Source: Streptomyces sp. Root1304 (GTDB lineage Bacteria; Actinomycetota; Actinomycetes; Streptomycetales; Streptomycetaceae). From it: DNA of 64,000 bases. The position numbers were made by a program, and so were the translations under genes. The notes beneath the pieces were generated by a model. That model was not told the DNA's origin and ran no database searches. It saw only the letters and a program-made list of their open reading frames with translations. Location of the stretch: NCBI RefSeq assembly GCF_001426405.1, contig NZ_LMEP01000012.1, positions 139,948 to 203,947 of the forward strand, written 5' to 3'. This document shows positions 44,365-55,661 of the stretch, piece after piece; position 1 is the first letter of the stretch, and every line of letters begins with the position of its first letter.

Positions 44365-45052
44365 ACACCGTGACCGAGAACCCCACGCACGACCTCGTGG
44401 TCCTGGACATGGCCGGGACCACCGTCGCCGACGGCGGGCTCGTCGAGCGGGCCTTCACGGCCGCCGCCGAGCGCCTCGGCGAAGACCCCGCCACGATGAT
44501 CGACTACGTCCGCGCCACCATGGGCGAGTCCAAGATCTCCGTCTTCCGGCACCTCTTCGGCGGGGACGAGACCCGTGCGAAGGAGGCCAACGCCGCCTTC
44601 GAGACGGCCTACGGAGAGCTGGTCGACGGTGGCCTGATCGCCCCGCTCCCCGGCGCCGCCGAGGCCATCGCCCAGCTGAAGGAGCAGGGCCGGACCGTCG
44701 TCCTCACCACCGGCTTCGCCCGGGTCACCCAGGACGCCATCCTCGACGCCCTCGGCTGGCGGGACCTGGTCGAACTGACCCTCTGCCCGGCCGACGCCGG
44801 CGGCCGGGGCCGCCCGTACCCGGACATGGTCCTCGCGGCCTTCCTCCGTACGGCGGCCGTGGACGACGTCCGGCGGATCGTCGTCGCCGGCGACACCTCG
44901 TACGACATGCTCAGCGGCGTCCGCTCGGGCGCCGGGATCGTGGCGGGCGTCCTGACGGGCGCGCACGACCGGGCGGCGCTCCGGCAGCACGGCGCCACGC
45001 ACGTCCTCGCCTCCGTCGCGGAACTCCCCACGCTCATCCAGGAGTCCGAGGC

Positions 45053-45056
<4 letters not shown>
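44361..45056 (+). CDS. Phosphonatase-like HAD hydrolase (TIGR03351-like)
   Basis: A 231-aa HAD enzyme predicted to break a C-P bond of a phosphono-aldehyde. Motif I is VVLDMAGTTVADGG (nucleophile Asp), motif II is VLTTGFARV, motif III lies around GRGRPYPDMVLAAF, and motif IV is VVAGDTSYDMLSG. A Lys in MGESK sits where PhnX has its Schiff-base Lys (MGxxK), judged by eye. The GTG at 44361 overlaps the oxidoreductase stop; GTG at 44370 is also possible. The expected product is an aldehyde plus phosphate. Confidence 0.87.
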
Positions 45057-46103
<1,047 letters not shown>

Positions 46104-46111
<8 letters not shown>

Positions 46112-46982
46112 CGCCGTGGCCGCCCCGCCGGCCGAGCGCACCGGCCGGCCGCCGGCGGCGACGCCCCCCGGCCCGGCCCGCCGTTCCCTCCCCGCCTGGG
46201 TCTGGGCCCTGCCCCCGGTCGCCGCCCTCGCCGTCGTCTTCCTCTACCCCCTCGCGCTCGTCGTCCAGGAGTCCCTGGCCCCCGGCGCGTACGCCGACGT
46301 CTTCGCCTCCGCGTCCTTCCGCGAGGCCCTCGTCACCACGGTCTGGCTCGCCGTCGCCGCCACCGCCGGCTGTCTCGTCCTCGGCTTCGTGCTCGCCGTC
46401 GTGATCGCCTTCGTCCCGTTCCCCGGCGGGAAGGCGGTGTCGAAGTTCATCGACGTCTTCCTCTCCTTCCCGTCCTTCCTGATCACGCTCGCCCTGCTGT
46501 TCCTCTACGGCACGGTCGGCATGGCCAACGGCGTCTGGACGGACGTCACCGGCGACCCGACGGGCCCCTTCCAGTTCCTGACCACCCCGTGGGGCGTCCT
46601 CCTCGCCGAGATCACGTACTTCACCCCGTTCGTGATGCGGCCACTGCTCGCCGCCTTCTCGCAGATGGAGACCGCCCAGCTGGAGGTGGCGTCCTCGCTC
46701 GGCGCCCGGCCGCTGCGGATCGTCCGGCGGGTGATCCTGCCCGAGGCGCTGCCCGCGCTCGCCGCCGGCGGCAGCCTCGTCCTCGTCATGTGCCTCAACG
46801 AGTTCGGGATCGTCCTCTTCACCGGCGCCAAGGGCGTCACGACCCTCCCGATGCTCGTCTACAGCAAGGCGATCCTCGAATCCGACTACGCCGCCGCCTG
46901 TGTCGTCGCCGTCGTCAACGTCGCCCTCTCCGTGGGCCTCTACGTCCTCTACCGGGGGGTGAGCCGACGTGCTGGTGCATAG
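46104..46982 (+). CDS. ABC importer permease, first subunit
   Basis: A 292-aa membrane subunit with six helices. After a Pro/Ala-rich N-terminus, helix 1 is AALAVVFLYPLALVVQES. The cytoplasmic EAA loop that contacts the ATPase reads EVASSLGARPLRIVRRVILP. It overlaps the ATPase gene by 8 nt and the second permease by 14 nt. The family is the binding-protein-dependent transport permeases used for 2-aminoethylphosphonate, thiamine and iron. Confidence 0.88.
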
Positions 46983-47766
46983 CCGTACGGGCAGATGGAC
47001 GGCCTGGATCACCTTCGCCGTCCTGTTCGTCCCGCTCTTCGCGCTCCCCCTCCTGGTCGTCGTCGCCGCCTCGTTCTCCACGCACTGGTCCGGCGCCTTC
47101 CCCTCCGGGCCGACCACCGGGCACTACGCGGCGGCCGTCCGCGGGGAGTCCCTCCAGGCACTCACCACCAGCCTGGTCACCGCCGTCACCGCGAGCCTGA
47201 TCGCGCTGACCGTCGGCACCTGGGCCGCGCTCGCCGGCGCCGCGCTCGGCAAGAAGGGCAAGAAGGTCCTCGACGCCCTGTTCATGCTGCCGGTCGCGGT
47301 GCCCTCCGTGGTCGTCGGGCTCGCCGTCCTCGTCGCGTTCTCGCAGCCCCCGGTGCTCCTCAACGGCACGCGCTGGATCGTGATCCTCGCGCACACCGTG
47401 CTCGTCACGGCGTTCGCCCACCAGTCGGTGTCGGCCGCGATCCGGCGGCTCGACCCGATGTACGAGCAGGCGGCGGCCAGTCTCGGCGCCCGCCCCTCGT
47501 ACGTCCTCCTGCGGGTGAGACTCCCGCTCCTGCTGCCGTCCCTGAACGCGGCCGCCGGACTCTGCTTCGCCCTGTCCATGGGCGAACTGAGCGCCACGAT
47601 GATGCTCTACCCGCCGGACTGGATGCCCCTCCCGGTCCTCATCTTCACCGCCACCGACCGCGGCTCCCTCTTCACCGGCTCGGCGCTCGCCGTGGTCCTC
47701 ATGGGGGCGACCCTGCTGGCCCTGCTCGCCGTCTCCCGTATCCGCACCAAGGCCTCCTTCCGCTAA
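46969..47766 (+). CDS. ABC importer permease, second subunit
   Basis: A 265-aa membrane subunit, partner of the preceding permease. Six helices are visible, starting WITFAVLFVPLFALPLLVVV, and the EAA loop is QAAASLGARPSYVLLRVRLP. The GTG at 46969 starts inside the end of the first permease gene; GTG at 46975 is a minor alternative. The binding-protein gene follows after 24 nt. Confidence 0.88.
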   Translation: MLVHSRTGRWTAWITFAVLFVPLFALPLLVVVAASFSTHWSGAFPSGPTTGHYAAAVRGESLQALTTSLVTAVTASLIALTVGTWAALAGAALGKKGKKVLDALFMLPVAVPSVVVGLAVLVAFSQPPVLLNGTRWIVILAHTVLVTAFAHQSVSAAIRRLDPMYEQAAASLGARPSYVLLRVRLPLLLPSLNAAAGLCFALSMGELSATMMLYPPDWMPLPVLIFTATDRGSLFTGSALAVVLMGATLLALLAVSRIRTKASFR

Positions 47767-47790
47767 AGATCCTCAGGAGAGAACGACGTC

Positions 47791-48849
47791 ATGCGTACGT
47801 ACACCAAGCCGATCGCCGCCCTCACCGGCTCCCTCGTCCTCGCCGCCGGCCTCACCGCCTGCGGTGGCTCCTCCGCCGCCTCCGACGAGAAGACCGTCAC
47901 CGTCTACAGCGCCGACGGCCTCAAGGGCGAGGCGGGCGACGGCTGGTACGACAAGGTCTTCGCCGACTTCGAGAAGAAGACCGGCATCAAGGTCAAGTAC
48001 GTCGAGGGGGGCTCCGGGGAGATGGTGCAGCGCGCCCTCCGCGAGAAGACCAACACCCAGGCCGACGTCCTCGTGACCCTGCCGCCCTTCATCCAGCAGG
48101 CCGGCTCCAAGGGCCTCCTCCAGGCCTACACCCCGCAGGGCGCCGACCAGGTCGACGGCGGCGACAAGGCGGGCGACGGCACCTGGACCTCCGTCGTCAA
48201 CAACTACTTCGGCTTCGTCCACAACAAGAAGGAGCTGCCCGCCGCCCCGAAGAGCTGGGAGGAGCTGCTCGACGCGAAGTACAAGAACAAGCTCCAGTAC
48301 TCCACCCCCGGCGTCGCGGGCGACGGCACCGCCGTCCTCATCAAGGCGATGCACGACTTCGGCGGCAAGGAGGCGGCCCTGGAGTACCTGAAGAAGCTCC
48401 AGGCCAACAACGTCGGCCCGTCCTCCTCCACCTCCAAGCTCGCCCCCAAGGTGGACAAGGGCGAACTCCTCGTCGCCAACGGCGACGTCCAGATGAACTT
48501 CGCGCAGTCCAAGTCCATGCCGAACCTCGGCATCTGGTTCCCGGCCAAGGGCACGGGAAAGCCCACCACCTTCGCCCTGCCCTACGCGGCCGGCCTGGTG
48601 AACAAGGCCCCGCACACCGAGAACGGCAAGAAGCTCCTCGACTTCATGCTGAGCGAGGACGCCCAGCGCGAGGTCAGCGCCATCGGCGGCGGCTTCCCGG
48701 CCCGCAAGGACGTCAAGGCCACCGACGCCAACGCCATCGAGCTGGCGAAGCTGATGGACGGCGTCGAGGTCTTCGAACCGGACTGGACCGACATCGACAA
48801 GAACCTCAAGACGTACGTGGACGCCTGGAAGTCCGCCACCGGCAGCTGA
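47791..48849 (+). CDS. Substrate-binding lipoprotein, 2-aminoethylphosphonate type
   Basis: A 352-aa extracellular binding protein. The lipoprotein signal is LVLAAGLTACGG with the Cys to be lipidated. The mature protein has the type II periplasmic fold common to iron and phosphonate binders (KTVTVYSADGLKGEAGDGWY ... GIWFPAKGTGKPTTFALPYA). Genomic context points to 2-aminoethylphosphonate or a relative. CAGGAGAG lies before the ATG at 47791. A PHO-box-like site and a perfect hairpin follow its stop. Confidence 0.88.
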   Translation: MRTYTKPIAALTGSLVLAAGLTACGGSSAASDEKTVTVYSADGLKGEAGDGWYDKVFADFEKKTGIKVKYVEGGSGEMVQRALREKTNTQADVLVTLPPFIQQAGSKGLLQAYTPQGADQVDGGDKAGDGTWTSVVNNYFGFVHNKKELPAAPKSWEELLDAKYKNKLQYSTPGVAGDGTAVLIKAMHDFGGKEAALEYLKKLQANNVGPSSSTSKLAPKVDKGELLVANGDVQMNFAQSKSMPNLGIWFPAKGTGKPTTFALPYAAGLVNKAPHTENGKKLLDFMLSEDAQREVSAIGGGFPARKDVKATDANAIELAKLMDGVEVFEPDWTDIDKNLKTYVDAWKSATGS

Positions 48850-48859
48850 CGGAGCCGAT

Positions 48860-48877
48860 GGGCACCAAGAGTTCACC
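48860..48877 (+). promoter_or_regulatory. Possible PHO box before the phosphodiesterase gene
   Basis: GGGCACC (48860-48866) and GTTCACC (48871-48877) are two half-sites 11 nt apart, the second matching the PhoP consensus exactly. Confidence 0.45.
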
Positions 48878-48903
48878 GTACGACGCTGGAAAGCCTCCGG
48901 ACA

Positions 48904-48931
48904 TCGCGGAAAGATAACGGGTACGGACCAA
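48904..48931 (+). promoter_or_regulatory. Second copy of the 28-bp phosphonate-cluster motif
   Basis: It contains TAACGGGT (48915-48922) and the palindromic core GGT-ACGG-ACC. It is the counterpart of 43126-43153 and a candidate operator for the GntR/UTRA regulator at the promoter of the secreted phosphodiesterase. Confidence 0.55.
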
Positions 48932-48957
48932 CGCCCCTGAGGAATCAGGGGCGTTGG
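48928..48957 (+). terminator. Perfect 13-bp hairpin with GGAA tetraloop
   Basis: CCAACGCCCCTGA (48928-48940) and TCAGGGGCGTTGG (48945-48957) pair without mismatch around GGAA, a GNRA-type loop. There is no U-tract. It may end the importer transcript or stabilise its 3' end; its left arm touches the operator-like repeat. Confidence 0.7.
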
Positions 48958-49000
48958 CGTGCCCCCACCCCTTCCACGGAATTCCACGGAGGACTCCGAC

Positions 49001-50539
<1,539 letters not shown>

Positions 50540-50544
50540 TTAGG

Positions 50545-50582
50545 CTGGGGGCGTCGCCACAGCGCTGTCGCGGCGCCCCCAG
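50545..50582 (+). terminator. Strong hairpin after the phosphodiesterase gene
   Basis: CTGGGGGCGTCGC and GCGGCGCCCCCAG form a 13-bp stem with one G-T pair; the loop ACAGCGCTGT is self-complementary and lengthens it. It begins 5 nt after the stop. Confidence 0.72.
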
Positions 50583-50618
50583 CACACCGCACGCCCGTAC
50601 GGCAGGAGTCCCGCACCC

Positions 50619-51398
50619 ATGGCAGAGCGCAAGCCGATCGAATCCTGGCTCACCGACATGGACGGCGTCCTCATCCACGAGGGCGTGCCGATCCCCGGCG
50701 CCGACGCGTTCATCAAGAAGCTGCGGGAGACCGGGAAGCCCTTCCTGGTCCTCACCAACAACTCGATCTACACGGCCCGCGACCTGCACGCCCGGCTCGC
50801 CCGGATGGGCCTCGAAGTCCCCGTCGAGAACATCTGGACCTCGGCCCTCGCCACCGCCAAGTTCCTCGACGACCAGCGCCCCGGCGGCACCGCGTACGTC
50901 ATCGGCGAGGCCGGCCTCACCACCGCGCTGCACGACATCGGCTACGTCCTCACCGACCACGACCCGGACTACGTGGTGCTCGGCGAGACCCGTACGTACT
51001 CCTTCGAGGCGATGACCAAGGCCGTCCGGCTCATCAACGCCGGCGCCCGCTTCATCTGCACCAACCCCGACGAGACCGGCCCCTCCCTCGAAGGCCCGCT
51101 CCCGGCCACCGGCTCCGTCGCCGCGCTCATCACCAAGGCCACCGGCAAGGACCCGTACTTCGCGGGCAAGCCGAACCCGCTGATGATGCGCACCGGCCTC
51201 AACGCCATCGGCGCCCACTCCGAGTCCAGCGCCATGATCGGCGACCGGATGGACACCGACATCCTGGCCGGTCTGGAGGCCGGGATGCAGACCTTCCTGG
51301 TGCTGACCGGCCTGACGACCCAGGCGGAGATCGACCGCTTCCCGTTCCGCCCGTCGAAGATCGTCCCGTCGATCGCGGACCTCGTCGACCGCGTCTAG
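50619..51398 (+). CDS. HAD-IIA family (NagD-like) phosphatase
   Basis: A 259-aa cytosolic phosphatase. Motif I is WLTDMDGVLIHEG with the nucleophile Asp, motif II is LVLTNNS, the Lys is in AGKPNPLM, and motif IV is MIGDRMDTDILAG. The cap between motifs II and III is of the C2a type seen in NagD and phosphoglycolate phosphatases. It follows a terminator, so it has its own promoter. Natural substrates of such enzymes are often broad phosphosugars or nucleotides; none can be chosen here. Confidence 0.9.
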   Translation: MAERKPIESWLTDMDGVLIHEGVPIPGADAFIKKLRETGKPFLVLTNNSIYTARDLHARLARMGLEVPVENIWTSALATAKFLDDQRPGGTAYVIGEAGLTTALHDIGYVLTDHDPDYVVLGETRTYSFEAMTKAVRLINAGARFICTNPDETGPSLEGPLPATGSVAALITKATGKDPYFAGKPNPLMMRTGLNAIGAHSESSAMIGDRMDTDILAGLEAGMQTFLVLTGLTTQAEIDRFPFRPSKIVPSIADLVDRV

Positions 51399-51470
51399 GG
51401 CACTTTCGCCGGCCCCTGCGGATGCGAAATGTGCCGATCCGGGTGAACCTGCCAGTACCAGGAGGTCACG

Positions 51471-52091
51471 ATGCGTTCAGGTTCCATTGCTCTCCGTGCC
51501 GCAGGGGCGGCCTTGGTACTCGTACTGGCACCCACGGCCGGTAGCGCGTACGCCCACGACGGGGTGAAGGTCACCGTCACCCCGTCCACCGCCTCGCCCG
51601 GAGCCGACATCGACGTCCGCGTCCAGGGCTGCAAGGGCACGACCGGTGCCGCGAGGTCCCAGGCGTTCGTCGCCGACGCGGAGCTCACCGGCCGGGACGG
51701 CGGCGGCGCCCCGCTGTTCGGCGACACCACGATCAAGTCCGGTCTCGAGAACGGCACGTACAAGGTCGGCGTGACCTGCGACGGCCACGACCACCCGGAC
51801 GTCGGCACCGTGGAGGTCCGGCACCAGCGGCCGACCCACAAGCCGACCCATGAGCCGACCCACCACCCGAGCCCGGTCGCCCCGGTCCGCGCGGGCGGCG
51901 GCGGCACCGCCGCGTTCGCCGCCCCGGCGGCTCCCGGCGTCGCCCAGACCGCCACCGAGAGCGGCCTCGGCACCCCGTACACCCTGCTCGGCCTCGGCAT
52001 GGCCGCCGTCGCCGCCGTCGCGGTCGCCTTCCGCAGCTCCCGCCGCCGCGCCACCGGGTCCGGTACGGGCTCGGGCACCGGCGCGGAGTGA
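51471..52091 (+). CDS. Secreted membrane-anchored partner of the class F sortase
   Basis: A 206-aa protein with a signal peptide (AAGAALVLVLAPTAGSAYAH), a small beta domain with two Cys (residues about 32-115), a His/Pro/Thr linker (PTHKPTHEPTHHPSP) and a C-terminal helix (LLGLGMAAVAAVAVAF) followed by SSRRR. No LPxTG is present before the helix. It overlaps the class F sortase gene by 4 nt, a recurrent streptomycete pair. Its role is unknown; it may be the sortase's dedicated substrate or chaperone. Confidence 0.78.
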   Translation: MRSGSIALRAAGAALVLVLAPTAGSAYAHDGVKVTVTPSTASPGADIDVRVQGCKGTTGAARSQAFVADAELTGRDGGGAPLFGDTTIKSGLENGTYKVGVTCDGHDHPDVGTVEVRHQRPTHKPTHEPTHHPSPVAPVRAGGGGTAAFAAPAAPGVAQTATESGLGTPYTLLGLGMAAVAAVAVAFRSSRRRATGSGTGSGTGAE

Positions 52092-52762
52092 CGGTGTCGT
52101 CCGGAACCCGCCCGGCGGGCACCGGGCGATTCGTCACCGGCGTCGCCTGGGCGGTCCTGCTGCTCGGGCTCTGGCTCTGGGGCCGCGAGGCCACCGAGGG
52201 CCTCGGGGGCAGCTCCGCGCCGACCACCGGCGACATCGCCGCGGTCGGCCGCCCGCTGGGCGTGGAGCTGCCACCCGCCCACGACCCGATCGCGGGCGCC
52301 GAGCCCCGGCGGGTGGAGGTCCCCTCCCTCGGGATCAGCGCGCCCGTCGTGGCGCGCGGCCTGGACGACACGGGCGCGATCGACCCGCCGCCCTTCGAGA
52401 TGCCGCACACGGTGGGCTGGTTCGGTTCCGGGACCCGTCCGGGCGCGGCCGGGGCGGCCCTGCTCGTCGGCCATGTCGACACGGACACCCGCCCGGCGGT
52501 CTTCTACGGCCTGAGCGCGGCCCGCCCCGGCGCGAAGGTCCGGGTCACCCGGACGGACGGTTCGGTCGCCGAGTTCACGGTGGACGACGTCCAGGTCCAC
52601 CCCAGGGACCACTTCGACCCGAGCAAGGTCTACGGCGCCCGGGACCCGCGCCGCTCGGAACTCCGCCTGATCACCTGCGGCGGCACCTTCGACCGCGCCT
52701 CGAACACGTACACGGCGAACGTGGTGGTCTCGGCGTACCTGACGAGCACGGAAGCCCCCTGA
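52088..52762 (+). CDS. Class F sortase
   Basis: A 224-aa actinobacterial sortase. One membrane segment (TGVAWAVLLLGLWLWG, about residues 16-31) anchors the extracellular catalytic domain: VEVPSLGISAPVV at its start, His in LLVGHVDTD, Cys in LRLITCGGTFD and a Tyr/Asn-rich final strand (NTYTANVVVSAYL). Class F enzymes have few known substrates. The GTG at 52088 overlaps the partner gene. It stands apart from the class E sortase at 29859, so two sortase systems coexist in this window. Confidence 0.88.
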   Translation: MTVSSGTRPAGTGRFVTGVAWAVLLLGLWLWGREATEGLGGSSAPTTGDIAAVGRPLGVELPPAHDPIAGAEPRRVEVPSLGISAPVVARGLDDTGAIDPPPFEMPHTVGWFGSGTRPGAAGAALLVGHVDTDTRPAVFYGLSAARPGAKVRVTRTDGSVAEFTVDDVQVHPRDHFDPSKVYGARDPRRSELRLITCGGTFDRASNTYTANVVVSAYLTSTEAP

Positions 52763-52770
52763 GGCCCACC

Positions 52771-52889
52771 GCGCTGTGGACCTTCGTCCCGCGGGGCGGG
52801 GCGGGTAGGCCCAACGGGACACCGCCCCCGCGTTGTGGGCATTCGTCCCGCTGGGGCGGGACGGGTGGGCACAACGGGACACCGCCCCT
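52771..52889. repeat. Two tandem copies of a ~60-bp intergenic repeat
   Basis: Two copies of about 59 nt, sharing CTTCGTCCCGC or ATTCGTCCCGC and CAACGGGACACCGCCCC, lie after the sortase stop. Each contains partly self-complementary GTCCCGC and GCGGGAC. They resemble dispersed intergenic elements of Streptomyces (from memory). The rest of the gap to 53172 shows only short CACGGACCGG echoes and no gene. Confidence 0.7.
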
Positions 52890-53172
52890 GCCGGGCCGAG
52901 GCTCCTACCGCCTGAACGCCCACCCGAAGCGCACCGCACGGACCGGACCGCACCCGGCGGAGCCCACCGCACGGACCGGGCCACGGTCGGCGGAGCCACA
53001 CCCCGCCGACCGGGCCGGTCCTCGACCGCGTGGCTCACGGGCGCGGGAGGGTCCCGGTGCCGCCGCGGGAGGTCGGGTTGCGGCCACTGTAGAGGCCCCG
53101 CCTCGCCCGGCCCAGAGGTCTGCCGTGCCACGATGACCCCGACCGCTCCGTACGTGTCCGAGGGGCCCTGAA

Positions 53173-53943
53173 CTGTCCGCACGTCCGTCCGCGTGCCGAG
53201 CCGGGTTCACCCTCCCGGCCGCCGCGTTCCTGCTTCTCCTCGCCGCTCTCCGCGGCTGTACGTCCCCGGCCCCGCGCCCCGCCGCCCCGGGCCCCGGAGG
53301 CCCGGACGCCACCCCTGATCCCACCCCTGCCGTCCCCTACTGGGTGAACCCCGACGGCAAGGCCGCCCGCGCCGTCGCCGAGCACCTCGCCGCCGGCCGC
53401 ACCGCCGAGGCCGAGTTGCTGCGGCGGATCTCCTCCCGGCCGCAGGCCCAGTGGATCGGCCCCGACCGGCCCGAGGAGGAGACCCGGGCGTTGACGGAGG
53501 CCGCCGCAGCCGGCCGCCACCGTCTACCTGGACGCCGGCAACGTCGGCTGGGGCCGGCCGGCCGAGCTGGGAGGCCCGCTCCGGGAGGCGGGGATCGCGG
53601 ACGCGGACGGCTTCGCGGTCAACGTGTCGAACTTCCGGACCACCGAGGAGAGCGCCGCCTACGGCCGACAGCTCTCGGCGCTGGTCGGGGGCAAACCGTT
53701 CGTGATCGACACGAGCCGCAACGGAAACGGCCCCTGGGTCGAGGGCGCCCCGGGCGACAGCTGGTGCAACCCGCCGGGCCGGGCGCTCGGCGAGCCGCCG
53801 ACCGGCGGACCGGGGACCCGCTGGTCGCGGCGTACATCTGGATCAAGCGGCCCGGCGAGTCGGACGACCTGTGCAGGGGCGGCCCGAAGGCGGGGGAGTG
53901 GTTCGACGTGTACGCACAGGAACTCGCCCGCAACGCACGGTAG
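53173..53943 (+). pseudogene. Broken glycoside hydrolase family 6 (cellulase-like) gene
   Basis: Remains of a secreted GH6 endoglucanase-like lipoprotein. Part 1 (to about 53510) reads a lipobox LLLLAALRGC, then YWVNPDGKAARAVAEHL and PQAQWIGPDRPEEETRALTE. The frame then jumps directly to TVYLDAGNVGWGRP (from about 53516, frame +1), continuing NVSNFRTTEESAAYGRQ and FVIDTSRNGNGPW, and after a second shift near 53805 to DPLVAAYIWIKRPGESDDL. The block carrying the two N-terminal catalytic Asp regions of GH6 enzymes is missing at the first junction. No single start or frame restores it, so it should be inactive. Confidence 0.85.
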
Positions 53944-53981
53944 TTCCATCGGGGAAAGGCCGGAACTCGACGGAGAACGAA

Positions 53982-54014
53982 CAAGACCCCCTCACCATCG
54001 GTGAGGGGGTCTTG
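53982..54014 (-). terminator. Terminator of the first tRNA-Lys gene
   Basis: A perfect 15-bp stem (53982-53996 with 54000-54014) with a 3-nt loop, followed on the minus strand by TTCGTT. It also faces the pseudogene end. Confidence 0.82.
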
Positions 54015-54022
54015 ACTCTGCG

Positions 54023-54096
54023 TGCGCCGCCAGGGACTCGAACCCCGGACCCGCTGATTAAGAGTCAGCTGCTCTAACCAACTGAGCTAGCGGCGC
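54023..54096 (-). tRNA. tRNA-Lys(CTT), copy 1
   Basis: A 74-nt cloverleaf on the minus strand: acceptor stem GCGCCGC with GCGGCGC, D-arm AGCTCAGTTGGTTAGAGC, anticodon loop CTCTTAA with CTT, and T-arm GGGGTTCGAGTCCC. CCA is not encoded. It is identical to the copy at 62817-62890. Confidence 0.95.
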
Positions 54097-54280
54097 CTGC
54101 TGACAGAGATAACTCTACCTGACGTGCGGGTGTGCTCCTGACCAATACCGGTCACCACCGGCCTGTCGGATGGTCGTATCAGGCCTTCGATCCGTCAAAA
54201 TGCGATTTGTCCAGACAGTTGAGACACTGACGCCCGAAACCAAGGGTCAAAAGATCTTGACGAGTGTGGAGGGGAATCGC

Positions 54281-55636
54281 ATGAGCGTGCCGGTCTTCGA
54301 GGAGTTCGAACCCGCGGCCGACTGCGGCTGCCCGGGGTGCGCCCGGCAGCGGCGTGACCTCGCGCTTGGCCTGCCGGTCCGGGCGGGCGGCCACCCCGCG
54401 GCGCACGGCGCCCGCCGGGCCCTGGTCCTGGTGACGGCGGCGGGCGTGGTGCTCGGCGGGGGAGGGGCCGGGGCGGTGGCGGCCATGCCCCCGCCGGCGG
54501 GTCCGTTCACCCCGGCGGACCTGACCGAGGGGACGCCCCGGGCCGCCGAGCCGGCGGCCGACACCCCGCAGGGCGGCCGGGAGCCGCTGCACGGAGCGCC
54601 CGGCTCGGGGCCCTCCCCGATCGCGGCCCCGACGACCAGTCAGATCTCGACCGGGACCCTGCGGCAGACGACCCGGGCCGACATCATCAACCGCGCCAAG
54701 CTGTGGGTGGCCGCCCAGGTCCCGTACTCCATGAACGCGTACTGGTCCGACGGCTACCGCCAGGACTGCTCCGGCTACATCTCGATGGCCTGGAACCTCC
54801 GCAGCAACGAGTGGACCGGCAGCCTCGACCGCTTCGCCGAGCGGATCGACCGCACCGAGCTCCAGCCCGGCGACATCCTGCTCTTCCACAATCCGGCCAA
54901 CCCGACGCGCGGCTCGCACGTGACGATCTTCGGCGGCTGGACCGACTACACCCACACCTCGTACGTCGCGTACGAGCAGACCAAGCCGCGCACCCGCAAG
55001 CAGGCGACGCCGATGGCGTACTGGGAGAACTCCAGCCGGTACGTGGCCTACCGCTACAAGGGCGTGGTCAGCGGCGGCAGCACCGGCGGCGGCGCGACGC
55101 CCACGGCGACCCCGTACCCCGGGACGGCCATGTTCGGTCCGGGCGCCGACAACGCCTACGTCACCCAGCTCGGCAAGCTCCTCGTCGACCGCGGCGCCAA
55201 GAAGTACTACAGCGCGGGGCCCGGCCCGAAGTGGGGCGAGGCGGACCGGCGCGCGACCCAGGCGTTCCAGCTGGCGCAGGGCTGGAAGGGCAAGGAGGCG
55301 GACGGTCTGCCCGGCCCCCAGACATGGCGGCTCCTCGTGACCGGCGGGGGCAAGTCAATCGGCGGTTCGGGTGGTTCGAGCGGCCCGAGCACGCATGCGA
55401 CGGACTTTCCCGGGCGTGGCTCCTTCCGTCCGGGCCAATCCAACGCATATGTGGAGAAGCTGGGCAAACAACTGGTGAAGCGGGGCTTCGGCAAGCACTA
55501 CCTGTCGGGACCCGGTCCGCGCTGGACGGAGGCGGACCGCCGCAACGTCGAGGCGTTCCAGCGGGCACAGGGCTGGCGCGGCGCAGCGGCCGACGGCTAC
55601 CCGGGCCCGGAGACCTGGCGGCGCTTGTTCCGATGA
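54281..55636 (+). CDS. Secreted NlpC/P60-like protein with two peptidoglycan-binding repeats
   Basis: A 451-aa exported protein. A CGCPGC cluster near the N-terminus precedes a hydrophobic segment (ALVLVTAAGVVLGGGGAGAVA), then a linker and a catalytic-looking domain with DCSGYISMAWNLR (Cys), GDILLFHNP and GSHVTIFGGW (His), as in NlpC/P60 or CHAP amidases. Two C-terminal repeats (GADNAYVTQLGKLLVDRG... and QSNAYVEKLGKQLVKRG...) end in GLPGPQTW/GYPGPETW and fit PG_binding_1-type modules. The ATG at 54281 has GGAGGGG. The probable role is peptidoglycan hydrolysis at the wall; the Cys-rich tail before the helix is unusual. Confidence 0.83.
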   Translation: MSVPVFEEFEPAADCGCPGCARQRRDLALGLPVRAGGHPAAHGARRALVLVTAAGVVLGGGGAGAVAAMPPPAGPFTPADLTEGTPRAAEPAADTPQGGREPLHGAPGSGPSPIAAPTTSQISTGTLRQTTRADIINRAKLWVAAQVPYSMNAYWSDGYRQDCSGYISMAWNLRSNEWTGSLDRFAERIDRTELQPGDILLFHNPANPTRGSHVTIFGGWTDYTHTSYVAYEQTKPRTRKQATPMAYWENSSRYVAYRYKGVVSGGSTGGGATPTATPYPGTAMFGPGADNAYVTQLGKLLVDRGAKKYYSAGPGPKWGEADRRATQAFQLAQGWKGKEADGLPGPQTWRLLVTGGGKSIGGSGGSSGPSTHATDFPGRGSFRPGQSNAYVEKLGKQLVKRGFGKHYLSGPGPRWTEADRRNVEAFQRAQGWRGAAADGYPGPETWRRLFR

Positions 55637-55661
55637 CCCCGAGAGCATGAGGTGGACCCGA

